Shown here piece after piece: positions 34,542-42,765 of a DNA stretch of 64,000 bases; position 1 is the first letter of the stretch, and the number at the start of each line of letters is the position of its first letter. The notes beneath the pieces are model-generated. The model was not told where the DNA came from and did not search any database. It saw only the letters and a list, made by a program, of their open reading frames with translations. Origin of the DNA: Bog-473 sp963755375 (lineage in GTDB: Bacteria; Actinomycetota; Acidimicrobiia; Acidimicrobiales; RAAP-2). The stretch lies in the NCBI GenBank assembly GCA_963755375.1, contig CAVWKG010000016.1:1674001-1738000 (forward strand), given 5' to 3'. The position numbers and the translations under genes are program-made.

Positions 34542-35645
34542 TCAGCCCTGGGGTCCCGCGACCACCGAGTGCGGACCCAGCTCGGTCCCGGGCGCCACCT
34601 CGGCGCCGGGTTCGAGCACGCTGTAGGGGCCGATGCGCGCCCCGGCGCCGATGGCCGCCAGCGTGCAGACGCTCGCCGCCACCACCGCGCCCTCCCCGAC
34701 GGTCGTGTCGGTCAGCACGCTGTTGGGCCCGATCTCGGCCCCGGCCCCCACCGCGCAGTTGCCACGCAGGATGACCCCGGGCAGCAGGGAGACGTCGGCC
34801 TCCAGGTGGACCTCGGCATCCACGTAGGTCCGCTCGGGGTCCCACATGGTGACGCCGCGGCGCATCCAGCGCTCGTTGATCCGGTCGCGCAGCTCGGCCT
34901 CGGCCACGGCCAGCTGGGCCCGGTCGTTCACCCCCGCCGCCTCAATGGAGTCGGGCAACACGAGGGAGCGCACCGCGTAGCCGGCGCTGCTCAGGACGGC
35001 CACGGCGTCGGTCAGGAAGTACTCGCCCTGAGCGTTGGCCGGGCTCAGCCGGCGCAGGGTCGGAGCGAGGATGCTGCGCCGGAAGCAGTAGATGGACGTG
35101 TTGACCTCGTCGATGGCCTTCTCCTCCTCGGTGGCGTCGGCCTCCTCCACCACCCGGGTCACGTCGCCGTCCTTGCCGTGCACGACCCTGCCGTACCCGG
35201 CGGGATGCTCGACCACCGCCGTCAAGAGGGTGGCGCCGGCGTCCTCGGCCCGGTGGGCCCGCACCAGCGCGGCCAGCGTCTGGGGTCGCAGCAGGGGCGT
35301 GTCCCCGGGGAGGACCACCACGTCCTCCACCTCGTCGTCATCGTCGTCGGGCAATCCGGTCAATCCCACAGCCAGCGCGTCGCCGGTCCCGGTCCTGGTC
35401 AGCTGCTCCACGAACTCGATCTGCATCGTCGGCGGCGCATGCTGCACGAGGGTCTTGGTGACCCACTCGGCCCGGTGGCCCACGACCACCACGACCCGGC
35501 GCACGTCGACCTCGGCCATGGCGTCGAGCACGTGCAGGATCATCGGGCGGCCACACAGGAGGTGCAGGGGCTTGGGGCGCTCGGAGCGCATCCGCGTCCC
35601 CTCGCCGGCGGCCAGGACGACGGCAGAAAGACGGCGTTCGGGCAT
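34542..35645 (-). CDS. glmU: GlmU-type UDP-GlcNAc pyrophosphorylase, acetyltransferase half truncated
   Basis: N-terminal uridyltransferase domain is complete: VVLAAGEGTRMRSERPKPLH, TGTGDALAVGL, PGDTPLL, GYGRVV and NTSIYCFR. The beta-helix starts near residue 260 (GVTMWDPERTYVDAEVHLEAD) but the protein stops at 367 residues, right after EPGAEVAPGTELGPHSVVAG, where E. coli GlmU (456) still needs the segment with catalytic His363 and the acetyl-CoA site. No continuing frame is visible before prs. It should therefore make UDP-GlcNAc from GlcNAc-1-P but not acetylate GlcN-1-P. ATG at 35645. Confidence 0.88.
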   Translation of the reverse strand: MPERRLSAVVLAAGEGTRMRSERPKPLHLLCGRPMILHVLDAMAEVDVRRVVVVVGHRAEWVTKTLVQHAPPTMQIEFVEQLTRTGTGDALAVGLTGLPDDDDDEVEDVVVLPGDTPLLRPQTLAALVRAHRAEDAGATLLTAVVEHPAGYGRVVHGKDGDVTRVVEEADATEEEKAIDEVNTSIYCFRRSILAPTLRRLSPANAQGEYFLTDAVAVLSSAGYAVRSLVLPDSIEAAGVNDRAQLAVAEAELRDRINERWMRRGVTMWDPERTYVDAEVHLEADVSLLPGVILRGNCAVGAGAEIGPNSVLTDTTVGEGAVVAASVCTLAAIGAGARIGPYSVLEPGAEVAPGTELGPHSVVAGPQG

Positions 35646-35700
35646 CGCCGCATTCTTAGCCCGCCTGGACGCCCGGCGTGCGTATGGGACACTCGTGGGC

Positions 35701-36603
35701 GTGCCGGAACCGCAGCCCTACGACGAGTTCGGGCTGTTCCACGAGAACGCCGCCGAGTACGCCCTCCCCTATGACGGGCCCCCGGAGGTGCGGCGGGTCG
35801 ACGTCGAGGTCTCACCGGGCCGCGCCGTGTCCAGCCTGGTCTGGGGCAGCGGTCCCCCTCAGCTCGTGCTGGTGCACGGTGGGGCGCAGAACGCCCACAC
35901 CTGGGACACCGTGGCGCTGGCCCTGGGCCGGCCGCTCCTGGCGGTCGACCTCCCGGGGCACGGCCACTCCGACGGCGGCCCCGACGGCTCCATCTCGGCC
36001 GGCAGCAACGGACGCGATCTGGCGACGGTCATCGCCGAGCTCGCCCCCGAGGCCCGCGGCGTCGTCGGCATGTCGCTCGGTGGCCTGTCGTCCATCGCGG
36101 TGGCGGCCGAGGCCCCCGAGCTCGTGCGCGCCCTCGTCCTGGTCGACATCACACCGGGCGTCAACGCCGAGAAGGCGGCGCCGGTGACCAACTTCGTCAA
36201 CGGTCCGGCCAGCTTCGACAGCTTCGACGAGTTGCTGGCACGGACCATTGAGCACAACCCGGGGCGGTCGGAGTCCTCACTGCGCCGGGGCATCCTGCAC
36301 AACGCCGTCCAGCGCGAGGACGGCAGCTGGGTGTGGCGCTACGCCCGCTTCCGCAGCGGCGTCGGCTCGGGCGCGCCGGACTTCGGAGACTGGTGGGACG
36401 CCATCTCCGAACTCACCGTCCCGCTGCTCCTCGTGCGCGGCCTGGCCTGGTCCGTCGTCGACGACGCCGACGTCGCCGAGCTTCTGCGGCGTCAGCCCAC
36501 GGCCACGGTCATCGGCGTCGAGGGGGCCGGCCACAGTATCCAGGGCGACCGGCCACTCGAGCTGGCCGCCATTCTGGCCGACTTCCTCTTTCCGGGCGGC
36601 TGA
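35701..36603 (+). CDS. Alpha/beta hydrolase
   Basis: Cytoplasmic hydrolase of 300 residues from GTG 35701. It has the oxyanion block LVLVHGGAQNAHTWD, LAVDLPGHGHSDGG, the nucleophile elbow GMSLGGLSS, an acid strand (VPLLLVRGLAWSVVDDADVAELLR) and the catalytic His in VEGAGHSIQGD. Substrate unknown. It is divergent from glmU and overlaps the following small membrane gene (TGATG). Confidence 0.85.
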   Translation: MPEPQPYDEFGLFHENAAEYALPYDGPPEVRRVDVEVSPGRAVSSLVWGSGPPQLVLVHGGAQNAHTWDTVALALGRPLLAVDLPGHGHSDGGPDGSISAGSNGRDLATVIAELAPEARGVVGMSLGGLSSIAVAAEAPELVRALVLVDITPGVNAEKAAPVTNFVNGPASFDSFDELLARTIEHNPGRSESSLRRGILHNAVQREDGSWVWRYARFRSGVGSGAPDFGDWWDAISELTVPLLLVRGLAWSVVDDADVAELLRRQPTATVIGVEGAGHSIQGDRPLELAAILADFLFPGG

Positions 36604-36983
36604 TGGACAAGAAGGTCTGGCTCTCGCGCCGCGCCGTCAAGCTCCACGTGGTGATCCTCATCGTGGTGCCGGCCTTCCTGGCGCTCTGTCTCTGGCAGGT
36701 CAGCCGCGCGCTCGGCGGGAACACCCTCAGTTGGGCCTACGTGTTCGAATGGCCCATCTTCGCCGCCTACGCCGTCTACATGTGGTGGCGCTTCGTCCAC
36801 GAGGCGGCGGAGGACACGTCGCCGCCCGTCGCCGCCGGCGCCGATCCCGGCGGCCCGGCCGCTTCCGCCAGCCCGACGGTGTCCGCGCCCGCTGGACCCG
36901 AGGAGAGAGAAGAAGCGGAGCTCGCGGCGTACAACGACTACCTGGCCCAGCTGGCGGAACGGGACAAGGCCACGGGTCGTTGA
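36603..36983 (+). CDS. Small two-helix membrane protein, conserved in actinobacteria
   Basis: Protein of 126 residues. Two membrane helices (about 15-35 VVILIVVPAFLALCLWQV, and 45-62 WAYVFEWPIFAAYAVYMWW) are followed by a Pro/Ala linker and the C-terminal motif EEAELAAYNDYLAQLAERDK. The pattern SRRAVKLH...GNTLSWAYVFEWP recalls a widespread actinobacterial family of unknown function, by memory only. The ATG overlaps the hydrolase stop (TGATG), so it is coupled. Confidence 0.75.
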   Translation: MDKKVWLSRRAVKLHVVILIVVPAFLALCLWQVSRALGGNTLSWAYVFEWPIFAAYAVYMWWRFVHEAAEDTSPPVAAGADPGGPAASASPTVSAPAGPEEREEAELAAYNDYLAQLAERDKATGR

Positions 36984-37291
36984 CAGGTCCTCGGGCGGGT
37001 TCTCACCTCACGTTGTCCCTCGGCTGCGAATGCGTACCATCTCCAAGTCCTCAACCAGTACGGAGCTCTGCGTGGTATCACGGTCCCGAACTCCGGTGGA
37101 CGACCTGAGTGGCCTGGCAGAATCAGGCGCATGGTCGGCCAGGCTGACGGAACGATCCACCCTCCGTTGACCTGAGAGTAGTAGCAGCACTCTTCGAACG
37201 CCGACTCGAGCGAAGACCGGCGATGGGAAACTATGAGGCGAGACTGCATGGACCTTTCTGAAGATCATCAGCGTTCATAACGGGAACCAAA
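36984..37291. other. Non-coding stretch, left edge of lower-GC island
   Basis: No gene is supported. Base composition drops from the surrounding level. A leftward frame at 37008-37268 of 86 codons has no recognisable motif, and no inverted repeat or attachment-site duplication was seen. Confidence 0.5.
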
Positions 37292-39250
37292 GTGACCTCC
37301 GCACCGAACTCCATTAAAAGCGACTCGGCAAAGATGGGCATCCCCGACGAATCGGGTAGGTCGACGACGATGCTGCCCGACCGCCCGCGCCTCCCGTGGC
37401 GACGCTGCATCCCCCTCGTAACGCTGCTGGTGCTCACCACGGCGGCATGGTTGGCGCTGTTCCTGCAACGAGTACACGCTCATCAACCCAACGTCGACGA
37501 CTATTACTACGCCTACTTGGCTCACTGATATCGAATGGATCGATAGGTGTTCTTCATACCGGCCAGACATCACCTCTGGTACCAACCCTGGCCGCGCCTC
37601 TGGTTGCGCTGTACGGGGTCGATGGCGGTGTATTCCTCCAACTGCCACTGCTGCTGCTGACGGTGACCGGCGCCTACCTGCTGGTCCGCACTTGGATCCG
37701 TCCAATTCCGGCAGCGCTCACAGCCCTTGCGGTCGGAATCAATCAGGCAATGATCGGCTACGCCGTAATGCTCCATTTTTCAATAGCCGTAACGGGAGCC
37801 ATTATTTGGACCTTCTACTGCTATTTGCGAAGCGACCACCTTCGAGAACCGCGCTGGTGCGTCGCTGTCGGTGTTGCGCTGGCGGCCCTGCTGCTATCGA
37901 GATCAATGGCGCCCAGCCTACGCGTTCCCCTTGGTCTCGCTGCTGTTCATCGACGTCGTTCTCGACGCGCGGCGGCGGCGTCTTCGCCGGGTAACGGTAC
38001 TCTTACCCGCCGTAGTCGTCCTTCTCCTGGCCGGACCCTGGTGGTTGGTGTCGGGCCATACGGCACTTCACTACCTCTTCACTGCTGGATACAACGGCTC
38101 GACCGGGTTCTCTTCACAAACAGGGGGCCTGGGGCCGTCGTCCATTTACACGCACATCATTTGGTACTTGGAGATGCTGACCTGGCCCCAGTCCATAGGG
38201 TTGGGTGTTGCTGTCCTTGCGAGTCTTTGGGGGGTCGCACGCTATCGGAGACAGCTGAACTACGGGTCTCTTTGGCTTCTTGTTGTCTGGATCCTCCTGA
38301 CCGTGCTCGTTCTCTCCTCCACCGGAGACGACGGGAGCGGTTTCGGTCTGCCTGTCATTGCAATGACCGTGATTGCGTGCGGAGCCATCCTCGGGCAACT
38401 TCTTGGGTTCTCGATCGCACGACGTTGGACCGCCATTACGGTTGTCGTCCTCAGCGCTGTCCTCCTGGTCGGCTTGTTCGCAGAAGGAACCGGCCGCACC
38501 TCCTTTTGGTGGAACGGTCCTCCCTACCGCACGGAGGTCCTACAGGTCGGCGGAAGCTGGGGCACCAACCTGGACGTCCTCTCCTCACAAGTCAGCCGCA
38601 TCATCGGCAGCGAGCCCACTCTTGACGCATTGAACACAGCGATCATCAATGGGAACGCCCTGACATGGACCACGCGCCAGGGCGGGTCGCACCTCATAAT
38701 CGTTCCCAATTCAGCCGGCAGCACAAAGGACGCCATTGCGTCACTTGCAATGGCCAAGTTCGTCATCTCCGGCTCAGCCCTCAATCAATATCCGCCACCC
38801 GTCGACGAACAATCACTCGAATTGGCAGCCGAAGCACGTAACTTCTTGCCGGTCCGAACGTGGACATTTGGAAACGATACGACTGTCATCCTCTGGAAGC
38901 ACACCCCCACATCTACGCCATCGAACGACTTAGCGCCGCACGTGAAGATCCTCAAACCGGCTCCCGGTGATGTGCTGAGCGGCAATAGGTTTCTGGTGGC
39001 CCACGTCTCAGGTCGCCTCGACATACCGGTTCACGTCGAAAAGGTTGAGTTCCTGGTGAGTGGCGAAGGCTTTCACGACGTGCCTGTCGGAGCGGGCACG
39101 TCGTTGGGCGTGTCGTTCGGCTACGAAAGCTGGCTCGGAGCCTGGAACACGACGACCTTCCCCGACGGACGCTACATCCTCACCTGCGTCGCCGTCACCG
39201 ACGGCAAATCTGGACGCAGCCGAGGTGTTGCCGTCCAGGTCAAGCACTAG
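37292..39250 (+). pseudogene. GT-C membrane glycosyltransferase with two frameshifts
   Basis: One protein of about 650 residues is spread over two frames. Part 1 (37292 to about 37525) has a membrane helix and VDDYYYAYLA, the acidic first-loop motif of GT-C enzymes. An apparent 1-bp deletion near 37520-37528 creates a TGA. Part 2 continues one frame over (NGSIGVLHTGQTSPLVPTLAAP and several helices) to RSMAP, where an extra base near 37911-37917 restores the first frame (AYAFPLVSLLFIDVV). Part 3 holds further helices, a globular domain and an Ig-like C terminus. Relatives transfer sugars from polyprenyl-phosphate donors. The two shifts compensate, so sequencing error or a real pseudogene are both possible. 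Confidence 0.75.
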
Positions 39251-39277
39251 GCACCGGCGTGGACGGTCATCGACATG

Positions 39278-39586
39278 TCAATCCCCACGCCAACAGTGAG
39301 CCGTCCCTGGATAACTTCGAGACCAGATGGTCACGTGTGGTTTCCCGAACGTGCCCCAGCTCCGCGTGACCCCCTCGTCGAGGAGTCGGCCGATGCCGGC
39401 CAGGGCCACCCCTAGGTCGCGCAATGCCAAAATCCGATGCAGCCGTTGGAGTTGGTCAGGGGCGTGCCGCCGGTAGCCAGTATCGGGGTCGGCCCAGATC
39501 GGGCGGAGAAACACCAACTCGTCGTAGTAGCAAAGGGTGCGAACAGACACCTGGGCCAAGCGAGCAACCTTACCGATCCCGTACAC
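39278..39586 (-). pseudogene. Truncated MerR-family regulator
   Basis: The first 73 codons are a good MerR winged helix: YGIGKVARLAQVSVRTLCYYDELVFLRP, then DPDTGYRRHAPDQLQRLHRILALRDLGVALAGIGRLLDEGV. After that the frame runs into unrelated sequence and stops at 102 residues, with no dimerisation helix or effector domain. It is probably a remnant broken by rearrangement at the island edge. GTG start. Confidence 0.7.
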
Positions 39587-40072
39587 GCCTCCATCGGATC
39601 AGGTGACGTCGCAGAAAGGTCAAGCCCGGGGTGTCGAGTCCATCCCAAGCGGTCGGGTCCATATGGCTCGGTCCCGGCAATGTACGGGGGCAGGGCGAGT
39701 TGCTCGGGAACGTCCTGACAGGCGTACACTTCCCGTTGTGAAAATCGTTTCGGCCTTCCCCTTGTACGTTTGGGACAGGCTCGCGTGATGACCAAGCATC
39801 ACTACCTCGGCATGAGACGCCGAGCAGCGCGCAAGATCCCGGCAGCCGACGGCATCGATGGACCATCTCTCCCCCGATGAGCTGTCCTTCGCGTGCTGAG
39901 GGCTCGTTGGATCTGGCGGGGACAGCTGGGCAGAGCGGGGTCTGCACAGCCCATCCCGGGCACGGCAGAGGCTCGCAAGGACGTTGACGAGATCGCGCGC
40001 AAAGCTCGGTGGGGATCCAGACGCCTACTTCTACGGGCTCGACGCGTCCCCCAACGCTACTGAAGCGGGCAC
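39587..40072. other. Gene debris without an assignable product
   Basis: No convincing gene. A short rightward frame at 39893-40063 (56 codons) and a competing frame with DPDAYFYGLDASPNATEAG look protein-like but belong to different frames, suggesting a decayed gene of unknown type. No tRNA or terminal inverted repeats were found. Confidence 0.45.
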
Positions 40073-41533
40073 GTGGCACTGACCACCAGGCGAAGGGGTG
40101 CTCGATCAGTCAGCCCTCGGGAAGACGCCGAAAAAGTTGAACGCCGAGCAGATGAGCGGCCCGTGCCTTGGTTCGTCCTCACTCTGACGGTACTCGTGGT
40201 CCTGGGCGTTGTCTGGCGGATCGTGTACGCGGTCGTATGGGAGGACGGCACCGCTCTTTCAGGAGATCCGAGCTACTTTCAGCAGGCTGCGGCGTCACTG
40301 AGCCACGGCCACGGGTACGCCGTGGACCTCCCCGGAACGGGACGGCTGGCTCCGACCGCCCTGCACCCACCCATGGTTCCCATCGTCTTGGCTCTTCTCG
40401 ACCTCGTGAGGCTCCAATCAGTGGAGGCGCATCGCATCGCCCTCGCGTTCATCTCAGCAGTATCAGTGGTCGTCATGGGACTGCTTGGACGCCGATTGAT
40501 GAGCCCGAGCGTGGGGTTGGTCGCAGCGGCGTTCGCCGCGTTCAGTCCGTTGTGGGTGCAATGGGGGGGTCGGCTTCTGAGCGAAAGCGTGTACCTGGTG
40601 GTCATCCCCCTTCTTTTGTGGGTTGCGCTCGAGTGTGTCGATCGGCCCAGCTGGCGGATCTTTGGGGTTGTGGGCCTCGTGATCGGATTCGCCGCGCTCA
40701 CTCGCTCCGAGGCCATCGCCTTCGTGGTCGTGCTCGGCGTCCCGCTCGTCCTGCTTGGGTCCCACGACTGGAGGAGGCGGGCGACCTACGCCCTGGCCTT
40801 GGTGGCGGGCGTCGTCATCATCGTCGGTCCATGGCTAGTGCGAAACGAGATTCAACTGGGCGGACTGACTCTCTCTACTGACGATGGCACGACCTGGGCC
40901 GGTGCGTACACCCCGGCCACGTTCTCGCCGGCCAACCCGCTCTACGGTAGCTTTGACGGCGCCGCCCAGTACGCCGATACCTACATTTCCCTCAAGTGGG
41001 GTAAGCCACCCGGTGGCGCCAAGGCATGGACCGAGCTCACCTTGGAAAGCGCCGTCGGCCACGCAGGTATGGCCTTCGCCCGCAGTCATCTCAGCGACCT
41101 TCCAGGAGTGGTCTTGGCGCGAGAGGGCAGACTTTGGGATGTCTACGCGATCGGGTCGCAATTGCAGTACGACGACTCCGAAGAGGGCGGCCAGGTTCCC
41201 GGGTTCTTCGTGGCGGGCCAGTTCGTGGAGTGGATCTCGATCCCGCTGGCGATCGCCGGAGGCATCGTGCTGGGCAGACGCTCACGACGACATGTCGTTG
41301 TCATCGTGACTCCAGTGGTCGTCGCCGCCCTGAGCGCCGCCGTGTTCTACGGCACCACGCGCCTGCGGGTCGTAGCGGAGCCATCCCTCTTCCTCTTGGC
41401 GTCCATCGCTCTCGTCTCAGCGTTCCACTGGCTCAGACGGTTGACGCTGAGAGGAACTGGCAAAGCTTCGTCGAGTGAACTCCGCAGTGAGCAGACAACC
41501 GAACCGTGGCAGCGCTTGGAGGCACAGGTTTAA
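40073..41533 (+). CDS. GT-C family (GT39/ArnT-like) membrane glycosyltransferase
   Basis: Integral membrane protein of 486 residues with about nine to eleven predicted helices. The first extracellular loop has GDPSYFQQAAASLSHGHGYAVD, with the acidic residue used by polyprenyl-phosphate sugar transferases, then ALHPPMVPIVLALL. RLLSESVYLVVIPLLLWVAL and GFAALTRSEAIAF match the PMT/ArnT pattern. It would add a sugar on the outer face of the membrane. GTG start. Unlike its upstream relative at 37292-39250 it is intact. Codon use is slightly less GC-rich than flanking housekeeping genes. Confidence 0.8.
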   Translation: MALTTRRRGARSVSPREDAEKVERRADERPVPWFVLTLTVLVVLGVVWRIVYAVVWEDGTALSGDPSYFQQAAASLSHGHGYAVDLPGTGRLAPTALHPPMVPIVLALLDLVRLQSVEAHRIALAFISAVSVVVMGLLGRRLMSPSVGLVAAAFAAFSPLWVQWGGRLLSESVYLVVIPLLLWVALECVDRPSWRIFGVVGLVIGFAALTRSEAIAFVVVLGVPLVLLGSHDWRRRATYALALVAGVVIIVGPWLVRNEIQLGGLTLSTDDGTTWAGAYTPATFSPANPLYGSFDGAAQYADTYISLKWGKPPGGAKAWTELTLESAVGHAGMAFARSHLSDLPGVVLAREGRLWDVYAIGSQLQYDDSEEGGQVPGFFVAGQFVEWISIPLAIAGGIVLGRRSRRHVVVIVTPVVVAALSAAVFYGTTRLRVVAEPSLFLLASIALVSAFHWLRRLTLRGTGKASSSELRSEQTTEPWQRLEAQV

Positions 41534-41944
41534 GGTCGAGTCCTAAGACGCTGTCGACCCGTATCTCCATGGTGCCTGCCTCAGACTTGTTGAACGTGCT
41601 GCGGCTGATTCGTAGCACCTGGAGGTCCCTGCGGGCTGACTCAGAAGTGCCTGACGCTGGCGCCCCCTGCTCGGCTTTCGTTCGAAGATCCTCCCGCTCG
41701 GACTTCGCCACGGCGCGAACCTCTGGACGGCGGCGCCCTGCATCAAGCGGCTGAGAACGCGGATGTGCTCGGGGTCAAGTTGTGTATTGGAGATGGCAGC
41801 CGAATCTTCACCCGACGAAGAGCCCTCAGCGGTGAGGCCGAAGTGGCGACACGGGCCGTCGTTGAATCTCGATCTTCAACATGGGTGCATCGCACGGCAC
41901 GGATAACACGCCGCGCTGGACGTACGTGCAGGTAGATGGTTTTG
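41534..41944. other. Non-coding stretch between GT-C gene and tRNA-Gln
   Basis: Short overlapping frames on both strands but none with recognisable motifs or coding bias. Nothing else was recognised; probably the right edge of the island. Confidence 0.5.
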
Positions 41945-42017
41945 CTCCGGGGGGAGGGCTCGAACCTCCAACATCCGGCTCCAAAGGCCGACGTTCTGCC
42001 GATTGAACTACCCCGGA
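41945..42017 (-). tRNA. tRNA-Gln (anticodon UUG)
   Basis: A 73-nt cloverleaf on the minus strand: acceptor TCCGGGG/CCCCGGA, D arm with AATCGGCAGA, anticodon loop CTTTGGA (anticodon TTG, reads CAA), T arm GGAGG TTCGAGC CCTCC, discriminator G. CCA is not encoded. In many actinobacteria tRNA-Gln lies close to glmU; here about 6.3 kb including the glycosyltransferase island separates them. Confidence 0.93.
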
Positions 42018-42079
42018 CCGCGGCGGTCGCCGCCTAGAGGTTAGACACCCGATGGGCGGTGCCTGGTTGAGGCACGGCG

Positions 42080-42085
42080 TAGGTT
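42080..42085 (+). promoter_or_regulatory. Leaderless -10 box of the two-component operon
   Basis: TAGGTT lies 8 nt upstream of the GTG at 42094; no Shine-Dalgarno is present. It favours 42094 over longer starts. Confidence 0.45.
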
Positions 42086-42093
42086 TAGTGGTC

Positions 42094-42765
42094 GTGCGCA
42101 TCCTGCTGGTGGACGACGACCCCGCAGTCCGTCGGTCGATCGACCGTGCCCTCCGTCTGGAGGGCTACGAGGTGGTGGCCGTCCCCTCGGGCGGCGAAGC
42201 GCTCGAGGCGCTGGCCCAGGCGCCGCCGGACGCGCTGATCCTCGACCTCGGGCTGCCTGACCTCGACGGCCTCACGGTGTGCCGGCGCATGCGCAGCGCG
42301 GGCGACGACACCCCGGTGCTGATGCTCACGGCGCGCGACGCCGTCGACGACAGGGTGCAGGGGCTCGATGCCGGGGCCGACGACTACCTGGTCAAGCCCT
42401 ACGCACTGGCTGAGCTCCTGGCCCGCCTCCGCGCCCTGCTGCGTCGCCGCTTCGAGGGCGAGGGCGGCCTGCTGCGCGTCGGCGACCTGACGCTTGACCT
42501 CTCCACGCGCCAGGGGCAGCGCGGCGCGCGCAGCTTCACGCTCACCCGCATTGAGTTCGACCTCCTCGAGATGTTCCTGCGCCACCCCCGTCAGGTCCTC
42601 ACCCGCGAGGTGTTGCTCAACCGGGTATGGGGCTTCGACTTCGACTCGGGGACCAACTCGCTCGCCGTCTACGTCGGGTACCTGCGCCGCAAGCTCGAGG
42701 AGGGAGGCGAACCGCGCTGCATCCAGACGATGCGCGGCGTCGGCTACGTGTTGCGGGACGCGTGA
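42094..42765 (+). CDS. OmpR-family response regulator (MprA-like)
   Basis: DNA-binding regulator of 223 residues. The receiver domain has VRILLVDDDPAVRRS (acidic pocket), phospho-acceptor Asp at about 51 in LILDLGLPD, MLTARDA, and Lys at about 101 in LVKPYA. The winged helix follows from about 125: FTLTRIEFDLLEMFLRHPRQVLTREVLLNRVWGFDF and GVGYVLRD. It overlaps the kinase gene by 4 nt (GTGA). The mycobacterial MprAB pair, which senses envelope stress, is the closest analogue by pattern; the target here is unknown. Confidence 0.92.
   Translation: MRILLVDDDPAVRRSIDRALRLEGYEVVAVPSGGEALEALAQAPPDALILDLGLPDLDGLTVCRRMRSAGDDTPVLMLTARDAVDDRVQGLDAGADDYLVKPYALAELLARLRALLRRRFEGEGGLLRVGDLTLDLSTRQGQRGARSFTLTRIEFDLLEMFLRHPRQVLTREVLLNRVWGFDFDSGTNSLAVYVGYLRRKLEEGGEPRCIQTMRGVGYVLRDA

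Noticed and set aside
33345..35774. Open frame of about 809 codons on the + strand
   Set aside because: Antisense to prs and glmU, both complete by motif; no recognisable domain in the antisense product.
39893..40063. 56-codon rightward open frame with Arg-rich product
   Set aside because: No motif, and a competing frame over the same bases looks equally protein-like; treated as debris.
36984..42017. Integrase-type attachment duplication of the tRNA-Gln 3' end
   Set aside because: No second copy of the tRNA-Gln 3' sequence was seen near the left edge of the island and no integrase is present.
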